Assembly (NCBI GenBank): GCA_040954595.2
Contig: CM082589.2
Coordinates: 2,046,001-2,110,000, forward strand
Source: Balanoglossus misakiensis
Taxonomy: Eukaryota; Hemichordata
Length of the DNA stretch: 64,000 bases
Direction: 5' to 3'
Notes under the pieces: generated by a model
Databases searched by the model: none
Told to the model about the DNA's origin: nothing
Seen by the model: the letters and a program-made list of their open reading frames with translations, nothing else
Shown: in pieces, positions 31,101-44,803 of the stretch
How the letters are laid out: each line of letters starts with the position of its first letter
How positions within the stretch are numbered: position 1 is the stretch's first letter
Made by a program: the position numbers and the translations under genes

Positions 31101-34100
31101 CTAGCTGTGAAATTGACTGTTGATTAATATTTCCAAATGCATGTATATACATGTACTTGGGATACATTGAACACATGTAAACATACACATAGATGCATGC
31201 ATACATTTTTATCCATTTCCAATTTTGTTGACAGTGACACAAGTTACGAACAACGGGTGGATACTGTGTTGAGTTGGATATCAATGCCTGAAGAAAAAAG
31301 GTAATGTGGTTAATCTGCAATGTGCAGGAACTGACAATGTTAGTATATGGTTGTATATACAACAGGCAGTTTACATGATTGGAAGTTGAGATCTAGCCAA
31401 TCACAGGTACAGCTGTGTATTTATTTCATCTTAAATAATTCTTCTCTCTGCAGACCGGATTTCATAACTTTGTATTTTGAGGAACCGGACTATATTGGAC
31501 ATGATGGGGGACCCTACGATGCTGATGTGAGTAGATAAGCTGATATACATCCACTGCCTGCCTGCCTGCGTTCCACCTGTCTGTCCCTTCTCATTGTACT
31601 TCCAGCTTTCGAGTAGCAGACTGACTATCAAATAAGCAAATTATTGTCTATCACTGCCAATTGCCCTATCAATGCCTGTACCAACCATGTATGGTAACTT
31701 CTAGTACTTACATCTTGTTTATATATCCTTATTCCACATATTTTATGCTTTAATAGGTGAACGAGATTTTAAGTGGTATAGTGGACAAGACTGTGGGTAA
31801 TTTAATGGACGGAATGGTGAAGTTGGGTCTTCATAATTGCGTTGACCTGATTGTGATAGCAGACCATGGTATGACTGAGCTCAGCTGCAATAGAGTGTTC
31901 TTTATGGGAGATGTAAGTTACAGTTTCTCACTTTTTTCAACACAACAAATTGCCACCAATGTGTCAATGTCTTTGCTTATCGTGGTTACGTTATCTTTTT
32001 TACAGCATGTTGATACATCAGACTACTACTACAGACTGGGGGCAGTGACGCGTTTGGACCCGAAGTCGAATGGTATGTGGCATCCACATTTGATGGTACA
32101 ATGTTATAGTATTTGGTAGAAGTTACTTGCTACTGCAGAGTACTCCAGTTCGAAGTACAGCGTATCACAGAACACAGTCATAATTTGAGACCCAGAGTGA
32201 AAAATTAAAGAAATGGTCCCTCCATATACATGTACATGCATGTAATCTAAACACTTTTCATACTTTTTTGTTTGCTTGCGGTGTAGCTGACCTGTCCGAG
32301 CCTGATGAAGTTGTTGATGCTATGCAGGTAAAATTGTACTCCTGAATGTGCAACTCATTTACTACCCCTGTCTTTTGATTGAGTGAAACTGTACAGCTCG
32401 TACAAACTTAGACTTTCTCACAGCCACTCTCGCCGTCCATGCAGGCTTATGGTCTGATTGCATGCATGCCCGGCGAGAGGTTTGCTACACAACATCATAT
32501 GGTGCTTCTCCTTTGCTAAACGGTTGAGGGCACATCAGTGAAGAGCCTTGTAGTGAAGCGTGGGCTGTGAGAGAGTCTTGCACAAACTTTGCCATTAACT
32601 TCCAGTGCCAAGAAGATAATGTAACACCCTACGTGAAGTGGGAGCTCCCTAAAAATTGGCACTATGCCAACAATCGACGAATTGAAGACATCGTTATTAT
32701 TGCCGATGATGGCTGGACAATTTCTCTGTGAGTAATATTAATCTACCGGATGGTATTAAAGTAATCTCTCTCTTTACGGCAAGCAGAGACTTTCTCGGAC
32801 ATCATTAAACCTCAAAAAAGTAATGTAGATTTCAAATGGTAGTAAAATGCTCCATCGCTTCCTTTTAATCATGTGCGCGCATATACTAATTACATCATTT
32901 GTGTCTTACAATATAATATGAAATATGTAATTTTGTTCTGAATGGCCTCTAATTTGTCTTTGATTCCCACTTCCCAATGAATATTTAAGGCTACTTAAAG
33001 GTCAGTACTTCTGGATGTGACTTCAATGTTTCAAACAATAATTTGCCATATCTGTCTTCTTTCAGAAATAACGATTCGTCTTACAGTGAAAACTACTGCA
33101 GTGGCGGAACCCACGGCTATGATAATAAATATATGAGTATGGCAGTAAGTGTGGTCATATTGTGGTAAAAACGTTCATGTATCTGCTGATTTTGTTTCCA
33201 AAACACTTTCCCTGTCCAGAACTACTGATCTGGGCATGGTATCAATAATGCACTGGGTTATAGAATTTATGTAAAGGGTGTCATAGAAGAACGAATCCCC
33301 ATGCTTCAATAACACAGGCAGTGAAACACGGCCGTACATTTTTAGAGAAAAATAGGCTTCGTAAGTTTTATCGATATCTCATTTCCCTCTTTGACAGTCT
33401 TTGTTCGCGGCCCATGGACCGTCTTTTAAACAAAACCTTCAAATCGACACCTTCTTGAGTATTGAATTATATCCACTCATGGCAGGTAGGTTTCTTTCTT
33501 GCCTATTTCATCCTATAATGGTGGCTTAGTCTGTACTGATGGCATTTTCAAAACCACAACAAGATGCCTGTTTTAGTTAGTAATATTTTGCTCAATGCCA
33601 TCATGCAGATATTTTGGATGTGGAGCCAGCCCCAAACAATGCCACCAGAGGAAGTCTAAACCACATCTTAAGAAATCCAAAACCGATTGAAGAACCCGAT
33701 AAGACAGAGACCACAGCGCCAAGTGATTGTCCATATCCGTCAGACTATAACCAGAGAATTGAGATGGATGCATCGAATTGTACTTGTGATTCCCTTATGG
33801 TAAGATATTGGGCTGGGGGTCATATGCTGTAGTTAGTTAGTCAACAACAACAACAACAACATTTCAATATTGCTGAACGGCAACTCATTCTTTTCCTCAG
33901 AACCACACCGGAAAATCAATCGAAGAATTTGATCAGCAACTGGACCTAACTTCAGGGGAAAGTAAGTGCACAATACAGTCATTTTGTGAATGATTGACAC
34001 GTTGGATCATGGTTTCACAGTACACGTACAGGAGGAAAAATTAGTCAAATGACCAATTACGCTTTGAAGTATAGTGCTATACTGCATATCGAATCGAGTC

Positions 34101-35971
34101 ATGATTAATAAATACAACATTTCTCCGGTTTCAGTGGAGACTTCATTGAAGTCAAACGCGCCGTTCGGGCGCCCTCTAGTGAAGTACAGCTCGAACGTTT
34201 CGACGTCACACTGCGTCTTGACGCAGACGAACTACGTCACTGGTTACAATCATGACTTGAAGATGCCAATGTGGGTGTCTTACACCATTGAAAAACAGGT
34301 ATGTTAACAAGATAGTTATTAAATGAGGGGTTTCCTTGTAATCGAGTCCGAGGGGCGCGATGAAAAATTGACAATAGAGGCTAGAATTTAGACAGATCTG
34401 TTGGTGGACTTTTTCTGTGACTCTGAAGGATATCAAATGGCCCAATCTCAATTGAACTGACAGTTTTCTATTTTTGAATTATGTCCAGACAGACCGTCAA
34501 CTCTTAGCACCACCTGAGCATTGCGTCCGACCTGATGTGCGGTTACCGACAGAACATTCACCAGACTGCGATGACTATACGAGGGCTTCCGAAATCAATG
34601 CAACAAAATCATTTCTGTACCCTCCAGGTAAGGGAACCTCCTGTCATGTACTAGAACTGAACCAGGCTTAGCTAATCGTCAAATAAAGCTTGTCCATTGA
34701 ACATGATTTTTGGCATTGGCCAAAAATTTAATGATTTGAGTATTCATGACATATGTACATGTACATACAGGGTGTGAGTTGACTGTTTCTCAAATATGTC
34801 TTTCCTTCGTTCAGGAGTTAGTAGCACCATAGAAGAGCAAATGGACGCCATGATTTCATCAAACTTGGTACCACAGATGGAAAATTTTGTGTCGGGTAGG
34901 AATAAGTCAATGGCCATGCAAATAAAAGAACCCGTGTGTTCCGAACAGGCAATTAAAATGTAAAATGAGACTAAAATGTTTCAATTTCAAACTTTCAGTG
35001 CATAATGGGATCATATTATTGGAAATGTCAAGCCACTCAGAATATGACACGCGCCCTCTGGGGGACTATTTGCAATTACTATATCAAACTCTGCTTTTGT
35101 TCACTCCCGTTACATGTCTATGTTTGTAGACCTATGGAGAGAACTGGAGAAGAAGCTGTTGGTTTGGGCCGATAAGTATAATGGTGTCAATGTCATTTCC
35201 GGTCCTGTTTTTGACTACAACTACGACAGTTTGCGGGACAACGCGGAAGTGATGCAACAAAATGGGTAAGCTGTATCTCAGGGTCAAACGTCGAATTGCA
35301 AAAGTTGACATTCGTTAATATTGAGAGAATGTAAAGTGAAAACCGAAAACTATCCCAAATATCTCATTTTTCTGACGATGATAATATTTCAGATATCACA
35401 TTATTCCTTTCAGGATCATTTATGGAGATCTTGTCATTCCCACCCACTACTTTGTTATCATCATGCGTTGCCACGGAGACAAACCTATCGACACATGCGA
35501 GGATACTGTAGAATCATTATCTTTCATCATATCAAACACCAATGGTATCAAAACCTGCCAGGTAAGTGATGAGAGCGAAAGTGGGACTTTGCAGACATTT
35601 CCAACCCAAAATCAACCCGCTGCTGACCTATCGAGATCATTTCTAATTGGCCAATTTCTTTCTCAAATTCGTTTTGAAATGTATACTCGGTTCCTGAATC
35701 CTGTAAACATGTAAGGTTAGATCATTGCCCCTGGTTCATTTGATGGACATTCTGTTGAGATAAATGTTAACCTCACAATGGCAGATGTTTTCAAAATTGG
35801 GTTTATTGTCCACTTGCCATCCTGCAGGCCACAAACCGCTATCTGCAAACCCAACTCGCTACAATCCGGGACATTGAAGTCATTGCTGATTTGCATATGC
35901 TACCTGACATGCAAGTGGAGAAGGCCATTGCCCTGAAGAATCACCTCTCAGTTGAACTCTGGGAAGAATGA
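28129..35971 (+). CDS. ENPP A: ectonucleotide pyrophosphatase/phosphodiesterase, ENPP1/3-like without SMB domains
   Basis: Twenty-five exons, 803 residues: 28129-28158, 28756-28788, 29117-29216, 29379-29469, 29720-29811, 30043-30122, 30268-30387, 30641-30716, 30914-30947, 31235-31300, 31454-31526, 31757-31912, 32006-32072, 32287-32327, 32606-32727, 33066-33144, 33398-33485, 33609-33799, 33901-33961, 34135-34298, 34489-34627, 34815-34895, 35130-35265, 35414-35561, 35828-35971. A short cytoplasmic N-terminus with RR precedes a membrane anchor (about 22-44, ending GVGIGIGY), so this is a type II ectoenzyme. The phosphodiesterase domain carries D97 (SLDGF), nucleophile T133, D253 and H257 (EEPDYIGH), D301-H302 (ADHGM) and H410 (GTHGYDN). 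The family cleaves ATP and related nucleotides to NMP plus pyrophosphate outside the cell. FDYNYD near the C-terminus matches the calcium site of the nuclease-like domain. The residue three after the nucleophile is T136 instead of the usual Asn. Somatomedin B-like domains are absent. Confidence 0.95.
33842..33860 (+). repeat. CAA microsatellite in an ENPP A intron
   Basis: Tandem CAA units in intron 33800-33900. A similar tract sits at 40472-40494 in an ENPP B intron, but in a different intron of the gene, so it need not be inherited from the duplication. Confidence 0.85.
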
Positions 35972-36506
35972 CAAACTGAAGGAATGATTATAATCTTGTT
36001 TATGTTTACGCTAACCACGTATTAGAAACCAATAATTTGACGCAGATTATTTCAACATAATTTCCACCACTTTTAGCCAAAAACACCTGCGTGTGTATTA
36101 TAAATGTTAATTTTAACATGAAGATTAAAATAAATTTTTGTTTACTACAATTTAATCCGGTAAATTTGGGCGCATTTAGGAACGTTTCAGCCACTATTCC
36201 TGATATTTCCATGGAAGTCTTGAGTAGACCAAGTGTTCAGTTGCGCTACGTGATGTTAATGATAAGTGTTCAGTACATTGAACATTTCTCATTCTCCAGG
36301 CTGGAGGTTCATGAGCTGACAAATGTAGAATATATATGTCCCAGCTGTAAAAACCTACAGCTTTATGGGTCATCCGCTCGCATTGATTTATTGGAAGACT
36401 CGCACTGGGTACATACCGTGCGTCAGACCAAGCGTCCACTTTTTGGTCATACTGTGTGCAAACGCTTGTTACCGTCTGACGTGATCCCTCCTTACAGAAC
36501 TACAAA
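35972..36506 (+). other. ENPP A 3' UTR and ENPP B promoter region
   Basis: Only 535 bases separate the stop of A from the first ATG of B. AATAAA at 36129-36134 probably ends transcript A, leaving about 370 bases for the promoter and 5' UTR of B. No TATA box is evident. Confidence 0.6.
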
Positions 36507-39500
36507 ATGTCCGACAAGGTAAGTTAACAGACACTGGTGAACACTTTATCAGAAAAACTGAAGTTTCACAGAAGTAATTGTTGCCAATTATTCTGTGCCA
36601 GAACTCGCTTCTTCACGTACACTAATCAAATTCTATGGTGACTACTCTAGGTGTGTGTGTCTTGTCTATGTATACATATATTCTGTGTGGAAACTGGTAA
36701 TGTAAAAGTAGGTGTACAATGTTAGTGACCATAGGTGGTTATATATATTACATGGTTCTTTGCCTTAGGAGATTGTCAGTTGGCTTTGGACTATAAGCCC
36801 TGGAATATTTAGATCTCCTCATTGGCCCACCTTGACCTTGACTCAAATTGATCACAATTGTTTAAGCACAGGTTAAACTGGAAAGACCAAGCTGGTGCCA
36901 ATAAACCTGTCAACAAGCAAAGTTAAGAACCAACAGCAAACATCTTCAACTGGATGTCAAACAAGGCGCCTGACATGGAAATTGCCCTCGTCTCAGATTC
37001 CTTCGTTGGGGGATAAATGTTGAACAGCGGTAGAAGGTCAAAAGTTGTGAACCTTTCACAATAACCACAAACCAATCAGTGGTTATTACTTTATAACAGG
37101 GGCTGTATTTTACACTCTAGATTTGCCAGGGAAGCAGTACAGGTATATGTGATTAACGTTCAACCTGCCAAGTTTTATTGTTGAGTTATGCTATGATCCA
37201 ACCACTGCACCAATTCGGCGTGTGAAATATGATAGGCCACCACTTCAAGCTTATTGTATTGTACGTCAAACTCATGCTTTGTAGAAACTAGGGTGAAAAT
37301 CCTGTGGGCCTTCTGGCCGTTTTTCTTCTTCTTCAGGCAAACGTGTTTACTGGTCTGACTTTCAGCGACAGTCTTAATGATATCAGCAATTCAGATCGGG
37401 TGAGGCCAATTTAACTTTCTTTGTTGCCTTAGTACTCTAAGGTTAATGACGTCCGTCCTCTACCAAGATATATATGGTGAAGTTCACTGACAAACTTTTT
37501 TGGAAATCACATGCATCGTCAAATTAATGACAGTTTATGTTTCTGTCTTTTCAGAAAGCAGCAAGTAAACGTACCATAGTTCTTGTGGTAAGTCGTTTCA
37601 TTTTGTTTGATTCCTTTTAATCTTTTAGAGTTTATTTGCAATTGTCACACATGACATCAAGAGCACCATTAGTACAATAAAAAAACATATTTTGCTGCTT
37701 TACAGGGTGTACTCATTCTGTTGGCTGCTGGTATCGGCATCGCCATTGGTTATGGTATCTTTCATAGTTCAACTCCTGGACCAGGTTGGTAAAATTTATT
37801 GTACACTACTACTGCATTTATAATTTAATTTTGGTGACATCTTAAAATATCACTCATTTACTGCATGTTGTGTGTTGTGTGTATACATTCTGCAGTGCCA
37901 ACAGCTGGAAACCCTGGCAGCAGCTCCACCCAGCAACCAGACCCCAGTTATGATTCGTGGTTGGATGTTCCCTGTAACGATTACGGGGAGCCACAGTGTC
38001 CCTTTGGGTGAGCTCTTCCAGCATTGTGCTGTCTAACACTACAGCCAGATCTTATTTAGGTTCCGATTATGATTTTAGCTTTAATGTATAAAGTTGACCT
38101 TCATGCTCTTTAATAAAAGTTATAGTTCAGTTATTATTTAATCGATATTAATTTTCACAGGTATGAAAAACGGCCTCTAGTGGTCGTATCCTTGGATGGT
38201 TTCAGGGGAGACTACTTGGGCCGAAACGTTACCCCAAACATAGAGAAACTAGGTGAGACAAAGATACTTACAAGTTATCTATATTAGATGCACAGCATGT
38301 ACCTGAGTGCATACTCTGAATTTTGCTCTCACTTTTGACACCCTTCCAATTTCAGCCAATTGTGGAGCGCACGCACCATACATGCGCCCTGTGTATCCGA
38401 CCTACACCTTTCCGAATCACTACAGCATAGTAACGGTGAGCTCGATAAATTTTTATTGATATAGTGATGGTTAAAACTGTTTTTTGCTTGTTTCACCTAC
38501 ATGTATAATTGATTTGCATGTATAATGATAGTAAATCGGCCATATTCGCGTCATAGGAAAATTGCCAGAAAAAAATCTTTGCATTTAATGATTTCTAGCT
38601 ATATGTATAATGGTAACTTTTTGTTAAACTACACACAATATTAAACTGAAATCTACATCTCTCTCTCTCCCCCACAGGGTCTGTTCCCTGAATCACACGG
38701 GATCATCGCGAACAGCATGTACGACCCGGTTTTCAGAACGGTGTTTAGCTACGGAAACGCCGAAGCCAAGAAATCGCGTTGGTGGGGAGGAGAACCGGTA
38801 AGTTAAAGGTTCCCACTTAAGAATCAAATACTAGCATGATAAATTACAATGTACCATACGACTCAGCCACATCCTTTAATTTTTCCGTTTCCTTTCCTTT
38901 TGAGCCAGATTTGGGTAACTGCAGTCAAGCAAGGTCTGCGGTCTGCTTCGTTTTTCTGGACTGGTTCGGACGTAGAAATCGCAGGTTAGTCAACATGCAG
39001 AGTCTATGGTCGAGTATGAATTATGCACTTCAGTGTTCGTGGGGCTATATACACTTCTGTAAGTTAAACACAAAATTTCCGAACATGTTCAGATTATCCA
39101 GTGGGACAAACAACAAATGCGTTGGAAAATTCAAGCTTCTGAGAACAAAATGCCTGTAATTTTGATTCTGCATTTGATTTCAGGAGTACGACCGACATAT
39201 TATTTTAGCTACGATGGGTGAGTTTGGTTAAGAATTTAATTCCATCTTGGCTCACAAGTCTTTCAGATCATGAGACTTACTATCCAGTGTTGTATGTATA
39301 CATGTACACTGATTGGAAAACTTGACCCGGGTCAAGTAAATCTGCAGTTTTTTTAAGAGTACTTACTCCATGCATCTTGTGTGTTACTTTATATTTTTAA
39401 ACCACAGGGAATTCAGTTTGATAAATTATAATGCTCTCTTAATCTCAATGTTCACAATCTGCATGGTACATATTTGACTACCATTTTTGATGAATTTACT

Positions 39501-42500
39501 GGTGTACGTTTTACAGGGACACAACCTACGAACAGAGGGTTGATACTGTTCTCAGCTGGATTTCCATGCCCGAGGAAAAGAGGTAATGTAAAATCTGCTT
39601 AGCTGAGTTTGAGTTTAATTGCAATTACTCCTTTCTTTACTCATCTGTTCCAACTGATGTGACTGAAACATATTGTCTTTTCTAGGCCGAATTTCATAAC
39701 GCTTTACTTCGATCAGCCAGACACGGAAGGACATGTCAGTGGCCCTTTCTCCGATGATGTGAGTATATGTATGCGAGGTTCTTCTCTGCATGTACACCAC
39801 ACCACACCACACCTTAATTTACACTGTCAGTTTTCCCGGAGGTGACATCTCTACTATCACGTTTCAGACAAACAATGTTTTAAAGATGATGGACAAGACT
39901 GTGGGTGATTTGATGGACGGAATGTTGAAATTGGGTCTCCATAACTGCGTTGACCTGATGGTGTTAGCTGATCATGGTATGACTGAGCTCAGCTGCAATC
40001 GAGTGTTCTTTATGGGAGATGTAAGTCACATATCTTAGTTCGAATGATTTTTTTTTTGCATTTGTGCATGGCTGCCACTGTTAGCATATTTTGTTTGGTG
40101 AATATGGAGCAATAACTTACAAACCACTTTCTCTTTGTCGACAGTACATAGATACTTATGACTATTACTACAGACTCGGAGCTGTGACACGTCTCGACCC
40201 CAAATCGAACGGTAAGTGCTTAAATTGGTCACGTGTTTTTTGGCCATAGGTTGGCTAATGACTTCTGCCCTGTTTTTGCTTTAAATTTTGGTTAATAAAG
40301 TGATTCAGGTACATACATGTACTTGTATGCCTTTTTCCTTCTTAGCGGAAATAAAAGAACCCACAGAAGTTGTTGACAGAATGCAGGTATGTTAATTGAC
40401 ATTATTCGTTGGCCAATTCTTCCCATGATAGGCATTATTAGCTATTTCATAACTGCTACAATAATGGCAGAAACAACAACAACAACAACAACAATTTACC
40501 GTATCTCTAATACACTGGACTGTGTTTATCGACCACAAGATGAAAACTTTACTTTTCATCAACTTACTAATGTATCAGTGCAATTGTTGTCAATGTCATG
40601 AAAATCACCGTCGTCTTACATAACTATGAGAGATTTAGAGATTCTCTTCTTGTGTTTAGTGCCAGAAGGAAAACGTCACCCCATACGTGAAGTGGGAGCT
40701 GCCTAAAAACTGGCACTACGCCAACAACCGGCGAATTGAGGACATACTAATCGTGGCCGATGACGGCTGGACGATATCCCTGTAAGTAACACTGAATGAA
40801 CCTTGACGTTTTGCAACAACAGTCTTTCTTACAGAGACACAGGTGAAATATCTAGCCACTTCGGTCGCGCTAATCGTGTTCTACCTTTTATTTTAATCAT
40901 TAGACGAAATGACTCATCATACAAAGAACGTTACTGTTCAGGAGGCACTCACGGATATGACAACAAGGAGATGACGATGGGGGTAAGAAAGGATCATTTG
41001 CTTCCTTCCCTTACATGTACACCGCACGCAGAAATTTAGTTAGCTGAAGGGCATAATTGGCAAAGTAATTGGTCTGACAAACTTTTCCTGTGTTTTATTT
41101 CCCTCAGGCACTGTTTTTGGCACATGGACCGTCATTTAAACAGAATATCAAGATGGAGACCTTTTTAGCCACGGAGTTGTATAACTTGATGGCAGGTAAA
41201 TAATTAGTTATTTTTCAGTTTCACATGCCCTAAAGCATGGACCAGGGTCAGTTATAGGTACATCAGTTTGAATGTAATATCTGTCTGTGCATACATGTAG
41301 TTCAAAGTTCACACCCATTGTGTTGTCACGGCAATCAATACAAACACCACCGCCGTCATAATTACCAAAGATACCCAAGATTTTCCCCACTTAATCCCAA
41401 CAGATATTTTGGATTTGGAACCAGCCCCTAACAATGGCACCAGGGGAAGTCTGAACTACATCTTACGAAATCCAAAACCGATTGAAGAGCCAGACAAGAC
41501 AGAGACCACGGCACCAAGCGATTGTCCATATCCGTCAGACTATAACCAAAGAATTGAGTTGGATGCATCGAATTGTACTTGCGACTCCATACAGGTAACG
41601 TAGAAAAAACAATATAGCTTTGTGTTTGAAAAACACTCGATTGTCATATAGTAGACACGGAAAGAAGCAACTATCTTAATGCAACATCATGACTTATTAC
41701 TTCACAGAACCACACAGATAAGACGATTGAAGATTTCGATGAGCAGCTGAAATTGTCACCTTCTGAAGGTAAGGATAAATTCACTTGTCTATATTCAAGA
41801 TAGGTGATTGAATGTCAGGTAGATAGAGGCAATGTACATAGACACAATGAAGATAGATACATGTATATGCATACATATAGATACGACGAAACCACACATT
41901 GCTGATGTGTCCAACTATGACTGCAAAACTTAATCTACAAACACTGAGCATTTTTTTTAAATTTCAGTCAATGCGTCCCTGGCTTCTAATACACCGTTCG
42001 GGCGTCCTCGAGTGAGATACAATTCTAGCGTGTCACACTGCGTGTTGACGCAGACCAATTACGTCACCGGGTACAGCCATGACTTAAAGATGCCATTGTG
42101 GGCGTCCTATACCATACAGAAACAGGTAATTTGCAGTTACTGTATTGGATTCATAAATTATGAAAGTGACGAATATTCGAATGCTTCACCGCCTAAAACC
42201 TATGACAGATACCATTTGCAAAACGATACGAGCACTTATTTTCAAGCCACGTTCTAATTTCTAATTAATGTCATAATGAAAATTATTGTTTGTTTTCAGC
42301 CCAATAGGCAACTTCTGTCACCTCTGAATGATTGTTCACGACCTGATGTTCGGGTGCTGAGTGAACACAGTTCAGGTTGCTACGACTACGAGTCAGTGTC
42401 CCATGACAACATCACAAAATCATACCTCTACCCACCAGGCAAGACATTAAATTAATTTAATTCAATATACTGTCATACAAATGAACAATTCGGTATGCAA

Positions 42501-43789
42501 AGAGTATAAAACATTGAGAAGGATATATACATATATATACATACATACATACATATATATACATTGTATCATCTCCAATTGAGATTCAGATTAGTGAGCA
42601 GATTTCTTGAGTGGCTGTACGCCTGATAACTCAGCAACAGATTTTGACGGTTACAACAAAAGCAACACTGGTGTCATCTTTCATTTTTCCCATAGGGATT
42701 AGCGATACGTTAGAGGGACAGATGGATGCGCTAATTTCGTCGAATTTGGTACCACAAATGGAAGATTTTGTCACAGGTAATTGTCTAGCGGCATATGCAT
42801 CAAACATAGTGTTTTGTGGGTGGGTCTACATGTATATTGAAATATTGAAATCAGAAGGAACAGACTGAGTGGTGCTCCATATATCACGCCTTACTAGCAG
42901 TTTTTGGACACAAACAATAGAGATAAATATAACATTAATAGGTTCACCAGTAAAGACAATCTCTCTTTCCTTGTTTAAGACATATGGAATGAAATAGAAA
43001 AGAAACTGGTAGCTTGGGCAGACAAATATAATGGTATACACGTCACATCCGGGCCAGTTTTTGACTACAATTATGACAGTCTCAGAGACACGAAAGATGT
43101 TATCAGTACGGATGGGTAAGCCTTAATGATGTTCCTAGGAGTGGCAATGTTTGATAGCTTATGCAGATTTGACAAGTATTGAGATAAAACAAAGGCTGGA
43201 CAATTTACTATCCTGGGGTTCTAGAGGATTGTAACTCCAACTTTCCTGCTTAATTGCAGGACTGTCTACGGCGATCTTCCTATTCCGACACACTATTTCA
43301 TGATTGTTGTTCGTTGCCATGGGGACGAGAGCATCGGTGCATGCAAGGAAAACGCAGAGGTGATTTCGTTCATTATTTCAAATCTCGGAATCAAAACATG
43401 TCAGGTGAGTCCTGTTTTCATGAAGATATCAGACTTACGATCTGTAAACACAGTCGACGTGTAGAAATGCTTCATTTAGATCAAAACAATAAAACTTTGT
43501 TATATAGTGTCACTTTTTCTGGAACAAGAAATGTCCGTCCAAAATCTCCATGCACGTACACTACATTATTCAGACTTCTACACACATTCCAAGAGCCTTT
43601 CAAATTCACACATGGATGATCTTTTATTTGAAATTCCCTCCTCAGAGTGTCGACCGATACCTGCAGATGCAACTGGCCAACATCCGGGACATCGAAGTGA
43701 TCACAGATCTGCTCATGCTCCCTGACCTACCCATGGAGAAGTATATTGCGCTGAAAAATTACCTGCCCACTGAATTGTGGGAAGTGTAG
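36507..43789 (+). CDS. ENPP B: ectonucleotide pyrophosphatase/phosphodiesterase, ENPP1/3-like without SMB domains
   Basis: Twenty-six exons, 814 residues: 36507-36518, 37337-37399, 37555-37587, 37706-37784, 37896-38007, 38161-38252, 38356-38435, 38678-38797, 38909-38984, 39184-39217, 39517-39582, 39686-39758, 39868-40020, 40145-40211, 40346-40386, 40660-40781, 40904-40982, 41108-41195, 41404-41594, 41708-41768, 41968-42125, 42300-42438, 42696-42776, 42980-43115, 43260-43404, 43646-43789. The start is a four-codon exon (MSDK) followed by an extra 21-codon exon that A lacks, giving a longer cytoplasmic tail. The anchor ends GIGIAIGY. Catalytic residues are D112, T148 (TFPNHYS), D268 and H272 (DQPDTEGH), D315-H316 and H424 (GTHGYDN). 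All intron positions from the anchor onward match A. The exon at 41404-41594 is about 89 percent identical in DNA to its A counterpart, far above nearby exons. The donor at 42439 is GC. The first two exons are the least certain part. Confidence 0.94.
42439..42695 (+). other. GC-AG intron in ENPP B
   Basis: The exon ends CCACCAG and the intron starts GCAAGA. The same intron in ENPP A (donor after 34627) starts GTAAGG at the identical codon position and phase, so the GC form replaced GT after duplication. No in-frame GT is closer. An AT-rich TACA/TATA repeat lies in it at about 42522-42565. Confidence 0.88.
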
Positions 43790-44803
43790 AAGATTTAGTA
43801 CGTCACCACTGCTCTGTGATCATGAATGATATTGTGAAATGCTGAATTCTTTTCATAATAATGTAAATGTTATTATTCTGGTGTTTTGCAAACTTTTTTG
43901 CCGGAACACTGATATATTGTGATTGTTTTCAAATGTTCAAATAAATGGAGAGAGGTTATGCTAGACTCCTAGAGTATCTGAACAAAGATGGCTGACTTTT
44001 GTTTTAATATTAAATTTAATTGTTAACATTATAATGTATGCTTATTTATCAGTAATTGAATGGTGGGAGCATGTGACATCAACAGATGGCACATGTGTCA
44101 TCCATGCAATTATTAGTAGATATTTTATCTAATGTGAACACTGATAACCTGTATCGACCATATTTGTAATAATAAAGTCTGTGGCTATTTCAAAATCGGC
44201 AGTGCCCTATATTATAACATTCCCCCAGTGCATCACAGACAAGGCCGTCCCAACTGCAAGCCACAGTAATATTTGTGGTCAGAAACTGGGTTACTGTGTC
44301 AAAAACTGTGCCCAAACTGACATCGTCTAACGATAAGTTTGCCACGCCTATCTGGTCCCAGAAGCAAAGTATATCGGTCTGTTAGCCACATGTTGGCCAC
44401 ATGTATGCACCACAGAACACTGTACTAATTACCATCGGTTAGAGAGTTTACATGAACGCTGACCCATAACATCTATAATGTGTGCTGTTCATAATTTCAT
44501 CCATACGACCGTGGAGTTGACGAAAACCACAAAATGACTCCGTTTTAATACACGATAAAAACATGGAAAATGTAGCCACTGTCCTTCACAGAAACACACT
44601 CTGCGTTAACTCTGCTCAAACATTGATTAAGCACAACATAATTTAACCCACTGTCTCGATTCACACGGTTATCGCCTGTGAATTTGCATACTGTACAGTT
44701 CTGGGTGACACCAACGATAAGATTATTAAAAACATTTATTTAGTCCAAACCGACCATAGTCCCTGAAGTCAACCTGCGACAAAACACTTCTTGTGCAAGA
44801 ATC
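43790..44803. other. ENPP B 3' UTR and ENPP C upstream region
   Basis: AATAAA occurs at 43940-43945 and 44171-44176, either of which could end transcript B. The rest, up to the C start at 44804, has no coding exon. It is the widest gap within the array and separates the A/B pair from the C/D pair. Confidence 0.6.
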
